From positions 440,263,502 through 440,327,501 of the forward strand of contig OZ010794.1 in the NCBI GenBank assembly GCA_963932465.1: DNA of 64,000 bases. Reading direction: 5' to 3'. Made by a program: the position numbers and the translations under genes. Below the pieces are notes generated by a model. The model ran no database searches, had not been told where the DNA came from, and worked only from the letters and a program-made list of their open reading frames with translations. The DNA comes from Maratus speciosus. Lineage: Eukaryota; Arthropoda; Arachnida; Araneae; Salticidae. Shown here one piece after another: positions 45,486-57,816 of the stretch (position 1 is its first letter; each line of letters begins with the position of its first letter).

Positions 45486-46449
45486 GATGTAGTCAGCACC
45501 GTGCGAAAGGGGGGGCGAAGGGGGCGGTCGCCCCGGGCGCGCAAATTTAGGGGCGCTAAATTTGTACTACCATTTTTCGTTTTTTTTTTATTGTCGTCGA
45601 TCATTTTCATTGGAATTTTTTTTTTCACTCTTCGATATTCTATTTTTTTTTTTTTTTTGTAAAACCAAATGTATGTATTTACATAGCGGGGATTTTTTTC
45701 CCAATGGAAGTATGTACATTTTGCATTTCCATGTTAATTGCGTCGTTCACAACTTTGCATTGAGCTCTTTAGATCTGATGATTTTATAATATGCTTTTGT
45801 GATATTTTATTGCAGTGTTTCTTAAACTTTTGCTCTCTGCGGCCTTTTTTACATCGTATACGAAAGTTTCTATGCTAACCTATCCTGATTCCACTATGGG
45901 ATCATTCTTATAGTCATTCGATCATTACTTTGCTGTTAAAAAAAGGTCCAGCACAGGATGAAAATGCTGATTACATGAAATCTGCCATTGCAGAAGGACG
46001 ACAATTTTCCAAACTAACGTTCAAGAAAATTATACCTAGTGGAGAAATTATTAACCGTGATTGCGGCTTATTGGATAACTTAATTAAGGGAATCACTATA
46101 TTTTGTTTTCTCTGTTTATTATTCACCAATTATCATGATCGCCCACCAAAGTTATCCAATCCAGATTGTGCGTTTTTCATGTAGAAGAAATTAAATTCTA
46201 AAATTCTTGAGCATAAAAATGCTCTAGAACACAGGAATGCATGCATTCGATAAAAGAAACTTGAGAGACGTTTAAAATTAAATCATGTAATCGACAGCAA
46301 ATTTGAAAAGAGCAAAAGTGAAAAAGATAATTGGCGAAATGTATTCAGGATGAAATTATGAACTTTCTTGCGAATGAAGTAAGAAAAACGATTGTAGAAG
46401 AAATTCATAGAGCAAGATATTTTTCAATTTCGTTCGATCGCACTCCATA

Positions 46450-47179
46450 TACCGCGTGTCCTAAAATGGACTGACTGAGTGATAGTGCCATCCCGAGGGG
46501 CAGACCACTATCTGCTCACGTTAAAAATGACTTTTTCAATTCTTATACTGCAGTTTTACAATTTCACATTACAACATAAATATCGATGATTTGTTGAAGA
46601 ATTAAACAGGTTTATAGTCAATTCAGGTTACAGCAGTATACTTTATTAAACCATATTCGTGAAAATCAATGAAGTTTATACTGAATTGACAATTATACCA
46701 GCAATGTATAACCACACAAGCACTATAAAGACAACATCTAGCGCCATAGGTGCTCAATCAAGGCCAAAACCGAAATCGCCCAACACTAATGCGAAAAGAA
46801 GAGGTTAAACGTATGGAGTGGGTCACATTCTCCAATACAATCTTATTTTTAGGGGCCTATTCTATATATTTAACCTTCTTCCTTCGCATGATGCCAAGAG
46901 GATTCCAGTTTATACCTCCTTTGAGCGCTTATTGCTTGCCACCTATCTCTGCTATTTGGAACTAAAACCGAGAGCCGCAGTAAAATAACTTCTAATATCT
47001 TACCTAACTCTCCTGCAAGAATTTCTTTTAATAATTGTCACCATTTGCAAGTTATTGAATTTTAAACACATTCCAGTTTAGGAATCCAGTACACCTCACA
47101 AAGGTCAAATGACGCAAATTATGCGATACCGAAAATAGAAAATTTTCATTCGAGGAAATGTTTCTTGACTACATCAAGT

Positions 47180-47217
<38 letters not shown>

Positions 47218-47448
47218 AGCGTAAGAAATTTAAGATAAGCTAATGCCCGACAATCTCGACATTCACAGCTGCACGAGAGGTTCTGTTCTCAAAGATGGTA
47301 GACGGGAGGTGCTGAGTTCGACCCAATCGCGCACGTCAGCCTAATCGTTTGAAATTGTCCGTAGTTTTCTTCGAACCTTGCCTAAATACGGGTTAGGTTT
47401 CCTTAGAAAGACCTTACAGAGGACACTCCCATCCCATTCCTTTGTACT
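46450..47448. other. Insertion-like DNA inside the hAT element
   Basis: Interrupts the transposase after FSISFD. Contains an imperfect hairpin GTCAATTCAG...CTGAATTGAC at 46618-46691, a run of about 37 A at 47179-47215, and a tRNA-like B-box GAGTTCGACCC at 47313 preceded by TGGTAGACGGGA, possibly a SINE head. Boundaries are unclear. Confidence 0.4.
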
Positions 47449-47657
47449 AAGTGTTGATTTCAGGGGTGGCCTGGAGGGGGGGTGGGGACATTCCCTCCTG
47501 GAGCAATGAGAAGCCCCCCCCCCGGAAGATTTGAGATTTTGAGTTTTCAATGGTCAAAAAGCACAATTTACCCCCCGGAACTCTATAATGTCCCCCCCCC
47601 CCCGGAGCCACAGAAATCCCTTCCGGAGAAAAGTGTCTGAATTCAACACTGGGCCTA
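47449..47657. mobile_element. C/G-tract-rich MITE, copy 1
   Basis: Left AGTGTTGATTTCAGGGG and right CTGAATTCAACACT are inverted ends. The body has runs of C or G (10-14 bp) and AAAATCTCAAATCTTCC-type blocks. A related inverted copy is at 50690-50875. Confidence 0.65.
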
Positions 47658-49030
47658 CTATATCCAACTTGAAGATAATCGGCCGTCATAAACAATACCA
47701 ATATCAACCCTTCAGAGCTCAATGTTGTGATATGGTGCAAATATGGCTTCCCAATATAATGTTGTGTAAGCTCGAATCGTCGAAGTAAATAAATTCGTCT
47801 ATTTTTTTTTTACCATGCTCTGCACATTCTCTAAACTTTGAGTTCGTGTTGCTGGTGTATGTCCAAAAATGTCCGGAACTGCATAAAATGTGCTTTTTTT
47901 TCTTCTCTTCTACTGAAAGGTGGGATATACTTATGTCCCACTTATCAGTTTATTTAAAGAAACATTGCGATACTTTATGGTCATGAAAAAATAAAGCTAT
48001 ATCTGCAGTTTACGAACAATCGCATCAGATTTTAAAAGCTCTGAAGACCTTATAGAAATGAAGTAAAATGAGTAAACTTACTCAGGAGAAAAAAGCTTAA
48101 TAAAGCAAATAAAGAAATTCCCCTTTATTTACGGCTTAGTAGCTTGACACAACATTTTAAATGAAATAGAATAAGTTAATATTATTCTCACGAAAATAAA
48201 ACTGTCAATGTTTTGATTCACAGCAAACTGATTGAAACACTAAAAAACACATTTTAGACAATAAGAGAGGAAATTTTTGAACAAGAAAGCTAAGATTTGG
48301 TTATGTCCGTAAATGTAGATTCCTTATTTGAGCAAAACAGAAAACGTAAAATTCGCAGAACGATTTGACTATGAAGCTCCTGATGAAAGTGGATATTTAT
48401 ATGAAAGTGAAGGATTTCGTGTTACGTAGAGACACTTTACCGTGCAACTGAACTGGAGGTTTATGAAACTGAGAAATATATAACAAGAATTTGAGTTTCT
48501 GGTGGTGCGAATCTAAAATCAGTTATCGAAAATCTGTTAATATTGCCTGGACCTGGCCCTTTATTGCTGACTTGAATGGACTAGAATTGTTAAGCGAAAT
48601 TTTAAATGCGAAAACCTTATTTCTACCATTAGATAAGAACTTTTATAAAATGGATCATTTAGAAATCTTTTAGTTGCTCCATAATTTTAACTTAGGGAAA
48701 ACAAGGAATTACAAAAACATGGAGGAGCGTACATAATTTATAAGTATTTCAGTTACAATAAAATAGCAAAAAACTACTTAAGATCTACTATTAGTCGAGA
48801 GATTAAGCAACCTGAATTTACTTTCTATAAAATTCAGTGTTTCGCAATCTTTACACATAAAATAATAAACGATTTTGCTACCCTAAATGCAAGAAAAACT
48901 AGTCGGATGTACCAATCCCAAAACTTTCTTCCATCTCATACATGTTAATACTTGAAAATTCGCTATCACACTGCCAAAATTAAACGACAATCTCTGCCCA
49001 TCATGATGATTCTAAAGATATGAAATTCCA

Positions 49031-49870
49031 TGCATTAGTTCTTAAGATATGGTCATCTCTGAAATTGTGTAAATCCAGCAAAATTCAGCCTAGAAGCGCC
49101 ACCTATTGGGTGTTTTACACCAAAACCTATGTTACTCCAAAACCACCAAGCAACCACTTATGTCAAAGTCTAACTGAAAGTTTGAGGAAAATCCGTGCAT
49201 TAGTTTTTGAGATCGAGTTATTGCGAAAATCATGAAAATTCCTGCATAGCAGCGCCACCTCTTGGACGATTAACATCAAAACCTAATCAGCAACAACTTG
49301 TGTTAACATATAACTAAATCTGAAGTTAGATGAAAATTCGTGCATTAGTTTTTGAGATAGAGCTATTGCGGGAATAGTGCAAAATGCAGCACAGCAGGCC
49401 ACCTGTTGAGCGATTTACACCAACATGTAATAAGCAGCAAGTCATATTAAGGACTAACTGTATCTGAAGTTTCATGAAAATCCGTGCATTAGGTCTTGAG
49501 ATAGAGCCATTGCGGAAATCATAAAACAATGCAGCAGAGCAGCGCCAACTGTTGAGCGATTTACACCAAAACGTGATCAGCATAAAGTCATAACAAGGAC
49601 TAACTGAATCTGAAGTTTCATGAAAATCCGTGCATTAGTTCTTGAGATAGAGCCATTGCGGAAATCGTAAAAAATGCAGCATAGCAGCGCCACCTGTTGA
49701 GCGATTTGCACCAAAACTAATCAGCATCAATTTGTGTCAGGTACTAACTGGATATAAATTTTTATTAAATTCCGTACATTAGTTCTTGAGATAGAGCGCC
49801 CACAAAATTTGTGTCACACACACACACAGACAGACAGACATTTTGTAAAAGCATGTTTTTCGGAATCTCT
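49031..49870. repeat. Tandem array, about 145-bp unit, six copies
   Basis: GAAAATCCGTGCATTAGTT-type landmarks at 49031, 49196, 49341, 49485, 49631 and 49775 give spacings of 165, 145, 144, 146 and 144. Each unit also carries GAGATAGAGC(C)ATTGCGG and AGCAGCGCCACCTGTTGAGC. The array ends in (CA)n(GACA)n at 49815-49843 and a tail CGAAAACCAGAATTCGAAAAT. Confidence 0.92.
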
Positions 49871-50689
49871 GACCCCTAATATCCGTCGAAAACCAGAATT
49901 CGAAAATTTTCATGAATCCTTTACTTTCTTCTTGTAAAGATAGAAGACAGTAATAAAATGGAAGTAAATGTATTTGCCTGATATTATATTTTATTTTATA
50001 TTAATTAAAACACTGTTTCAGTTATCTTCCTTAATTAATGTACTGAAAATATAATTTATTTTTATCTTTTACATTATGTTCTGCAGGTTTTTTGTTTGTT
50101 TTGCTTTTTTAGTACTTATTGGTTGAAGGGACCACTTGTTTCTAATCTGGTTGTTAGCGATTTTTACCCATTTTCTGCAGCTTAAAAACTAAAAACAACT
50201 AAAAATGGCTAGAAAAATATGTGAGAAAGGTTAAGAAAAATCTGTCGCAAAGCATCACGATATCATTAACAAATAAGTGCAATTTTCTTTCCAGTTATTT
50301 AGTTGTTTGGAATTTCTGAATTAAAATTAAATCTTTTAAAGTTCTAAAATAAATGCAAAATATTTATTCAATATAATTTATTTCTGTTTCTGCCCTTTAT
50401 CAATTTTGAAGGAGGGGGGCGCCAAATTGACACTCTGCCCCGGGCGCAGTTTTCTCTTCGCACGGCCCTGGATGTAGTATTACACACTGTGCTACGGCCG
50501 TAACCGAAATATGACCAATATATAGCGCAGGTTACAGGAATCAGGAAGACATTTTTTTCTTAATAAAGATATATCGTTTCTTCGATACATCGTCTTAAGA
50601 GGTTGATTCACCCACAGCAACACCCACACGCTAATGTTCATGCTATGGGAGAAATTCTTTTAAATAGCTCGTTTGCATCACAATATTTT

Positions 50690-50875
50690 TAAGCGCCCCC
50701 CCTCCACCGCCCTAAAAAAATTATAGAGTTCCGGGGGGGGGGGGACTTGCAGTTTTTGATCGTTGAAAACACAAAATCTCAATCCTTCCGGGGAAACATC
50801 TCATTGCTTCGAGGTTGGGAATGCCCCCCCCCCCCCACCCCTTTCGCGGGCCATCCCCTGAATTCAACATTGTCT
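50690..50875. mobile_element. C/G-tract-rich MITE, copy 2 (inverted)
   Basis: TATAGAGTTCCGGGGGGG, ACAAAATCTCAATCCTTCC and CCTGAATTCAACATTGTCT correspond in reverse to 47449-47657. One end (near 50690) is not clear. Confidence 0.6.
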
Positions 50876-51229
50876 AAGGCAACAAACCTATTAAACAAGT
50901 GGGTAAGTGTGATCACAGATTGCACAGAGGGTTTCGTTTAATATTCCTTTCAAAACACTTTATCCTTTTGCGAAATCTGTTAGTTCCACATTTCGCAACC
51001 AGGGAGTGCACTCTATTCTACACAAACATCTATCCGAAGGAAAGATGATCGAATGAAATATGGATGAAAGAATGATACATCTATCCGTAGGTATATTAGT
51101 CGAGGGGATCGGGTCTATAGCACCCGAGATGGGTAGGTGCCCCCTAGTGGTAGAAAGTGGAACTGAAATATGTAAGGCTATGTGCATAGTATGAAAGAGG
51201 GGTCAAAGTGGTGTCGGCAAAAGTTAGAA

Positions 51230-51870
51230 AAGTACCCACCGGTTGCAATGGGGGAGGGGGGGGGGGAGGTTAGAAAAATTGCTTAAAATACACAAGTTAG
51301 AGCACGGTGGGTAAAAAACATAAGACTTTGTGAAAATTTTATGATTTTTCGTGTGATCGCAAGTGTTTTGCTGTACGTATGCAAAATTTCAAGTCTTCAA
51401 CTTAAATAGGGGCTCAGTTAGAAAGAAAAGCTTAAAATTCAAGTTAGGGCCCAGAGGGTTAAATATAAGACTTTTTCAAAATTTTAGGATTTGTCGTTTG
51501 ATGTGAGGTGTTCAGCTATAAGTATGCAAAATTTCAAATCTTAAACTTAATTAGGGGCTCAGTTCGAAAAAAAAAAGCTTAAAATGCACAAGTTAGAGCC
51601 CAGAGGGTTAAATATAAGACTTTTTCAAAATTTTATGATTTGTCGTTTGATGTGAAATATTCAGCTATATGTATGCAAAATTTCAAGTCTTAAACTTAAT
51701 TAGGGGCTCAGTTAGAACAAAAAGATTAAAATACACAAGTTAGAGCCCAGAGGGTTAAATATAAGACTTTTTCAAAATTTTATGATTTGTCGTTTGATGT
51801 GATGTATTCAGCTATAAGTATGCAAAATTTCAAGTCTCCAATATATATAGTTTCTGAGAACGGGCTCTGT
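51230..51870. repeat. Tandem array, about 146-bp unit, four copies
   Basis: TATGCAAAATTTCAA at 51379, 51524, 51671 and 51819 (spacings 145, 147, 148). Units share TTAGGGGCTCAGTTAGAA, GAGGGTTAAATATAAGACTT and GATTTGTCGTTTGATGTGA. The array is bounded on the right by GACGGACAGACGAACAGACA and a hairpin TAGGGTTTCGT/ACGAAACCCTA (51916-51940). Confidence 0.92.
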
Positions 51871-51964
51871 GACGGACAGACGAACAGACAGACAGACAGA
51901 GGAGCGAGACGAATAGGGTTTCGTCAGATGAACGAAACCCTAAAAATAATGAAATACATATTTC

Positions 51965-52480
51965 AGCGGTTTTAGAAATCCCCCTCCCCCCTCCAAGAGA
52001 ATTAAAGGGAGGGTTGCAGCTTTTAGGTCATTTTGCCACATCTCAGCAGCAGTTTTAGGTAGAGGCATGAATTTCAGGACAACAAATCTACTAAAACATA
52101 CTTAGTCATGAATTTCAGGATAAATAATCTACTAAAACATACTTAAACATGTATTTTATCGATTTTAGAAATTCCCACCTAAGGGGGTTTAATGAGTTGG
52201 TCGCAAGATTTAGGTCATTTTAACATATCTCATCAGCAGTTTTAGGTAGGAGCGAGAAATTCGGGATAACAAATCTCTATATAAAAAAAATAATAATTAA
52301 ACACATATTTCAGCGATTTTAGAAATCCCACCCCCTCCTCCTAAGGGGATTAAAGGTGTTGTCGAAAATTTTAGAACATTTCGCAATACCTGAGCAGCAG
52401 TTTTAGGTAGAAGCGGGAAATTAAAGATAACAAACCTCCCTAAAAAATAGTTAAACACAGGTACTTCAGTGATTTTAGAG
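51965..52480. repeat. Tandem array, 3 copies, about 160-187 bp
   Basis: GCAGCAGTTTTAGGTAG occurs at about 52045, 52232 and 52393, with CGATTTTAGAAAT(C/T)CCC before each. An extra 40-bp duplication (ATGAATTTCAGGA, ACTAAAACATACTTA) lengthens the first unit. Confidence 0.8.
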
Positions 52481-52589
52481 CTATTTTGTCTATTATGTCG
52501 ACAACATTGGCTTTGAACTGGATAATATAAGATTATACGAGTAAGACAACAATTATGAATATTTAATTAGATATTAAGAATTTTTTTTT

Positions 52590-53280
52590 TTTATAAATTT
52601 TGTTTTGGATACGTATTTCTTAGAGAAGGCTGCTAGTACTTAATAATTTTTTTTTTTTTGAGAAACCGACAGCGTAGCTGGAGAAGGCTGCTAGTACTTT
52701 ACAAATATTTTAACAACATAAAAAAATAGACATCAATTAAGAAGAGTACGCAGAAAATTAAAAAGTTAAAAATATTAATTTCCCGAGGAGATGTTTTAAA
52801 AAATAGGACTGCACACCACATCCATAGGTTTAAATTTAGCGTGGGGAACTTCAAATCTCACTGATCAACACCTTTAAAAACAACCTGTTAACTGGAACAG
52901 AAGCCGCAACGATTTTGGTATTGCTTTTATAAAACATAAAATATTGAATAAAGACGTCTTAAGTCTTACCGGATACCATAAAGAATATAATAAATGATTG
53001 GTGGTTACAGGTGTTACAAAGATATCTGACAATCCAGATTTACAGAAGAAGATTGAGACGATGTGAAGTACGCTCTCACGATACACAAAATTGTTATTTA
53101 TATCAAACAATTGTAATCCAGAGAAGAAAAAAAAAATTGAATTAATTTTTGTTTTTTCTAAAATAATAAAAGTGATTTAGTTAGATTTATTTAAAAATAT
53201 ATACGACACTAATAATTAATGTCGATTTTATATGTAAAATAATAACTTTCAAACATGTCAATGTATCAGAGATAAAATAT
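52590..53280. other. AT-rich spacer with short direct repeat
   Basis: GAGAAGGCTGCTAGTACTT at 52624 and 52681 flanks a poly-T tract. At 52828-52875 a block matches 43921-43975. No gene seen. Confidence 0.5.
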
Positions 53281-53470
53281 CGATATCCGATGTGTATCGG
53301 CAGTCTAACATTGATGTCAAAATATCGATTTTTTGGTACGATATTTTGGTACGATATCGATATTTTGGATATATTGGTATGTTGCTGTCATCTCTATGCA
53401 CGAATCTCCCTCGTCCAGGTCCAATCGTTTTGTATATAAGGCGTTATTTTGTATATAAGGCGTTATTGTT
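53281..53470. repeat. Short tandem duplications (TTTTGGTACGATAT; TTTTGTATATAAGGCGTTA)
   Basis: A 15-bp unit TTTTGGTACGATAT(A/T) is repeated at 53322-53352 and a unit of about 20 bp containing GTATATAAGGCGTTATT at 53428-53467, both nearly perfect and hence recent. Confidence 0.8.
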
Positions 53471-54389
53471 GCTGAGATGTGTTTCAATTTATTTTCTGCT
53501 ACAGAGGGGCTTCTTACAAGAATGTTTTTCATTTTTTTTATTTCCCTGTTCTGTAATTTTGTGATTATTTAAAGACGTATTTTATTAAAATAACTAACGA
53601 TAATGATTCCTCAAATTATCACAAGAAAGTATATTTCTGGGTACCTCCCCGCTGTCTTTACTAGAATGTTATTTATGTCTCATAGAAGATTTTCACAATA
53701 TCTTTTTAACCTTTTTACCACTGTCTGAATATATTTTATTTTTTAAACAGGTAACAAATAATACATTATAGAAGCATTTAATTAAAGGGGGAAAAAAGAT
53801 AGTATCTAAAACGATTTATTATTATTGTTATTATTATTATTATTTTAAGAGGAGAATATTTTTAGTTTCTTTCACCGAAAGTATAAAGATAGTTCTTACA
53901 TTAAAACAAAAAGGAATATTCATGAATTGTTCTAGAGACGACGTTATTTTTGTCCACCTGAATTAGCATTTTCTTCCGTTGAGTGTGTGGCGCCCGTCTT
54001 CCCATATCATAAGTACGCCCACCATGCCAGAATCCTCCAATTTTACATTATTTGAATTACTTAACTCTTTTAATAAACGAGTAAATTTTAAGAACGCCAC
54101 CAGTGCAAGAAATTTTTTTATTTTGATCTAATTTTATATGATATCAAAAATTTTACAATGCTTTTTAAATCTAAATTAAAGTTCCATTTTTTTTTTTTTT
54201 TTTTTTCAAAAAATATTATGACCTTTTTTTTTCTCTCATTCTGACCCGAAAATCAGAGTTCTAACTTTTTACGACTGCTCTTTCATCTTCATCTAATACT
54301 TCATTTATAACGGCTGTTTCATAATAATGGTAGCCATCAGTACATCAGAAGAAAATAACTCAGTTAAAATTCTCTTTGTAAATATACTT
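53471..54389. other. AT-rich spacer, no gene seen
   Basis: (ATT)n at about 53820-53845 and a T run at 54190-54206. No coding or element signal recognised. Confidence 0.45.
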
Positions 54390-54466
54390 CGTGGAACAGG
54401 GGGGGGGGGGGGCGGGGGGCGCCAAAATCCATGTTTGCCCCAAGTGCAAAAAAGACTTGTTTCGGC
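54390..54466. mobile_element. Isolated hAT-type terminus with G tract
   Basis: GGGGGGCGCCAAAATCCATG, then GTTTGCCCC and CTTGTTTCGGCCCTG resemble the right end of the 5-kb hAT element (GGCGCCAAATTGACACTCTG, CCCCGGGCG, CGCACGGCCCTG). No matching left end was found. Confidence 0.5.
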
Positions 54467-54479
54467 CCTGATTGTTAAT

Positions 54480-54866
54480 GATACTCCAGACAAATAACAG
54501 AGTGCAATGATATCAAATTCTTTTGTGTGTCCCTGTGGGTAAACAATAAATGCTATACAAGCTGAATTCTATACTAAACATGCTGTAGTGCATATTAACA
54601 ACGCACATCATTTTCTTTAATTCTGAAGCAGTGAAACATCACTAAAATGTACTTCAAACAATTATCCCCCATACATGAAAATGTATTGAATTATTTTAAT
54701 TGTCCCTGTATACACAAATAGATGGTTAAAATTATATTAAAAACGATGCAACTAATTCGGTGTACCTCTAAAATATTTAGTACCTGCAAATGGCAAAACT
54801 AATCGGATACATTTTGTGGCAATTATCCCGCGAATGACAGACAGAAAGACATACCATACATATATA
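54480..54866. repeat. Diverged dispersed repeat (TTTACAGGGACA family), copy 3
   Basis: TGTGTCCCTGTGGGTAAACAATAAATGC and TTTAATTGTCCCTGTATACAC resemble 43497-43680; it ends in GACAGACAGAAAGACA before the TATA target of the next element. Confidence 0.55.
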
Positions 54867-57246
54867 CAGGGTTTTCCAAAATTCGACCGACAAATTAAGA
54901 GGGGTGATAGATGGCATCAAGAGGACGACAAATTGCCGTAGAACATGAGGTAGCAAACCACTTATTTAGTCACAAATATAGGGTGTTTCATCCTAATTGA
55001 TCTTGGGTGGACGGCAATAAATTTGAGAAAAATAAAAACATTGCAATGAAAAGGCAACGATATGTACAATCGAGGGAAAAAACCACCGCTTACTAACTTT
55101 GCAACTAATTATAATAGAAGAAAGTGACTGGTACCAAACTATTGTAAATAAAGTCTGCTTTTAAGTGATGTATTTAAAATTTGCTTAAGGGACCATCTAC
55201 AAACCATAACCACGCCAAACTTTGTTTTTTCAATGGCAACACCCAATTATGACACTATATTTTAAATCTTCGGTTCAAACTATGCCTAAAAACAAAATTT
55301 CAAGTCATTTGGTTGATAAATTTTTGAATTGTTACATTCAAAATTCAGAGCTTCTGATGTTAAATTATATTTTCATATTTTTATTAATATCTCCTGAAAT
55401 TATAATCCTAATGCAATAATTTTTTTGTGTAGTTATAATACGAAAAAACCCAAACATAAATACATTGAATTTGTGATTTTAAAAAAATTTATAACATGAA
55501 TTATGAAATTAATATTCGAAAAAAAATATGAATTGCAACCTATAATTTTTTTGATAGATTTATATTTATTGTGTCGTACTTTATGCGAATTCTTAATTTT
55601 ACATTTTTATTCCAAGTAGTTGTCTAATTATGATTAAAAAACGTCCAAATGATGGTGTAAGTAATTGGGATGATGTCTATGATGTGCAGAAAAGCATAAT
55701 CTGAAAAAAAAAAATATATATATATATTTTACTCATTTTAAGGAAACGTTTGGGCTGGCACTATTCGAAACATATTAAATGAGTGAAGTGGTCATATTGG
55801 CAAGAAATAATACATTAATAGAAGCGACATCAGGGGCGTAGCTACAAATATTTTTTCGGGGGAGGGGGGGGGGGGGATTCAAAAATTTCCCAACATATAA
55901 TTGAAAAATTTCCCAACTTCAAACAAATTGCTTCCAACTAAAATGATATGTTTAACAATGCTGTTTAACGATAATGATACTTATACGTAAAAAAAATCTT
56001 TCCAAAGAAAAATACTGAAACGCAAAACATAAAAATTATAATTATTGGTTCATTTAATGAAAGTTTTTGTCTTCTATTATGTACGAGTCATAATCGTAAT
56101 TCATATGAAAACAGCCTAATGATATTTTGAGATTTTTAAGAAAGGAACAAATTTTTGGAGGAAATAGATTAGAGACACTGCTGATGAAAAAAGTTGGGAA
56201 ATTCAGGTCTGATAGATATATGATACTTTCGTAGAACAGAAAAACACAATTGTAAATTGAGTCTGGCTGCTTTTTGTATTTCTTTTGAAAATTTAACTAG
56301 GTAGTTTACTGTTACAGAACTCGGAAAAGTAGACAGCAAAACAGTAAAAAATTCTTTTTTCTTTTTTACTTTTTATTTTAAAAAAGAAAAAGTGTTTTAA
56401 AAAATCTAGAATTTCCCAACTCTAAGCTCAAATTTCCCAAGTTCACATATATTGGAGGGGGAGGCTCCCCCCCCCCTCATAACCCCCCATCGAGACGCCT
56501 CTGAGCGACACATTCATTCTGTAGCATTATAACAATCGAGTACCGAATTCAATTTGGATACAGCCTCCAAAATAGGCTCATTTTAAAATAATTAATTTCT
56601 CTGAAACTAATAGTACAAATTTCATGAAAATTTGTTTTTAGGCTAATTGAAGGGTGCAGAATTTATTTATGGTGTCAAACTTGGGTATTGCTATTGAAAA
56701 AAAACAGAATTTGGGTCCATTTTTGTATGTAGATGGCCCCCCTAAGCAAATTTTATATACATCATTTAAAAGTCGACTTTATTTCTAATCGTTTGATACC
56801 AGTAAATTTCTTCTACAATAATTTTTTGTACAGTTAGTAACGCGTGTTTACTTTTTTTCCCCCCAGGATTATACCTTATTTTGTGTGAAATGTTGTAACA
56901 TTTCCAAAAATTCTGGGAAACAGGGTGCTCAAGCAATCGATGATACCGTATGAACTGATAATCACAATCCAAAATGTGGAGCGACAAGTGCATACTGCTG
57001 GCGCATATAATGTAAACTTCTACCACTTTTTTTGGTGTTGTCTTACTTATAACAAAAGTGAGCATGCCTATCAAAAGTTTCCTTGTAATATACATTACCG
57101 TCAACCGAAGGTGGGTTAGGATAGAACGCCCTGTATTTTTGATTAAATACGTGGTTTGCGACCCCAATGTTCTATGGTAATTTTTTATCCTCTTGATGCC
57201 TACTATCACCTCTCTTAATTTGCCGGTCTAATTTTGGAACACCCTG
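54867..57246. mobile_element. TIR element with CAGGGT(G/T)TTCCAAAATT ends, TATA-flanked
   Basis: Left end CAGGGTTTTCCAAAATTCGA and reverse complement of the right end CAGGGTGTTCCAAAATTAGA. TATA flanks both sides (54863-54866, 57247-57250). Inverted arms are very long (left to about 55330, right from about 56640) with a gap of about 200 bp in the left arm; shared blocks include GCATCAAGAGGA, TAGAAGAAA..ACTGGTA and AAAATTTGCTTA. The termini resemble those of 32446-39349. A 147-residue minus-strand frame (56766-57209), the longest open frame here after the 57452 one, lies inside the right arm and has no recognised domain. A hAT element (55831-56503) is nested inside. Confidence 0.85.
55831..56503. 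mobile_element. Non-autonomous hAT element nested in the CAGGGT element
   Basis: Left end CAGGGGCGTAGCTAC, right end (reverse complement) CAGAGGCGTCTCG, each next to a G or C tract (GGGGGAGGGGGGGG; CCCCCCCCCCTC). AGCGACAT (55823-55830) and AGCGACAC (56504-56511) are an 8-bp duplication with one mismatch. AATTTCCCAA recurs near both ends. No transposase. Confidence 0.88.
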
Positions 57247-57281
57247 TATACGTACATAAAAAACTTTTCATTTCTCTACAG

Positions 57282-57781
57282 CCATGGTCTGCAACAGGCG
57301 GACCGTGGAAGGTGGAATCCAGGACCGTCAAAATATTTCAATTTGGAGAAATACTTTATTAATATTTACATATAATAGATACTTTGAGCGATAGCCTTTG
57401 TTTCATAAATTTTACAAGTAATAGTGCGGTTCATTTGATTTTTTAATAGGGATGCATAGTTCCTATGATGTGAAACGCAAAAAAAATGCGTTGGAGCGCA
57501 GACTTGGCGGTGGGACTGGTCGACTGCGTTGGAGCGCATGCGCGAGAATTCGCATGGGAGGGAGTGGATTCGTCTTATCAGTCGTAGATTGTGATCTTGT
57601 GCGGGGCTTTCGTTCATTTGCATTGTTATTGTCATGTGCTAAAATAACGTTTTGTGAATCACTATTTAGCGTAAAAAACGTAAAGTTGACAGTGAAAATA
57701 GGAATTTTCTGGCTGAGTGGACAGAACAATAGTGTTTCACACTTCCTGATAGGGCTGAAGCTGTTTCAATTTGCCTCATAT

Positions 57782-57816
<35 letters not shown>

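Larger units (their letters stand above)
45930..48905 (+). pseudogene. hAT transposase pseudogene (TTF zinc finger / DUF4371-like)
   Basis: N-terminal part (45930-46184): IINRDCGLLDNLI...TIFCFLCLLF, the W-x-x-Y...F-C-F-x-C-x-L-F pattern of the TTF-type finger with the Trp replaced. Next, in shifting frames, ILEHKNALEHRNAC and EKDNWRNVFR (about 46200-46350), then NFLANEVRKTIVEEIHRARY and FSISFD (46360-46440), which includes the first catalytic Asp of the RNase-H-like core. About 1.4 kb of other DNA follows. The C-terminal half resumes at 48340: RRKRKIRRT, FYRATELEVYETEKYI, DLNGLELLSEIL, and KNYLRSTIS...INDFATLNARKT (48768-48900) of the hAT dimerisation region. Frameshifts and stops are numerous; the family is that of ZMYM1-like proteins. 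Confidence 0.85.
45494..50470 (+). mobile_element. hAT transposon (ZMYM1/TTF-type transposase), about 5 kb, decayed
   Basis: GATGTAGT at 45486-45493 and 50471-50478 is a perfect 8-bp target duplication. Left end CAGCACCGTGCGAA, right end (reverse complement) CAGGGCCGTGCGAA, each followed by G/C-rich CGCCCCGGGCGC-like subterminal sequence. The interior carries a broken hAT transposase in plus orientation, a nested GC-rich MITE (47449-47657) and a 145-bp tandem array (49031-49870). Confidence 0.92.

Noticed and set aside
49031..51870. CRISPR array
   Set aside because: The repeats are contiguous tandem units of about 145 bp without spacers, in a eukaryotic transposon context.
56766..57209. 147-residue minus-strand frame as a gene
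   Set aside because: It lies in the inverted arm of a transposon and its counterpart in the left arm is broken; no known motif was seen.
57452..57650. First half of the 153-residue frame at 57452-57913
   Set aside because: The BED-finger protein is read in a different frame upstream of the A tract; this half is a shadow joined through poly-A.
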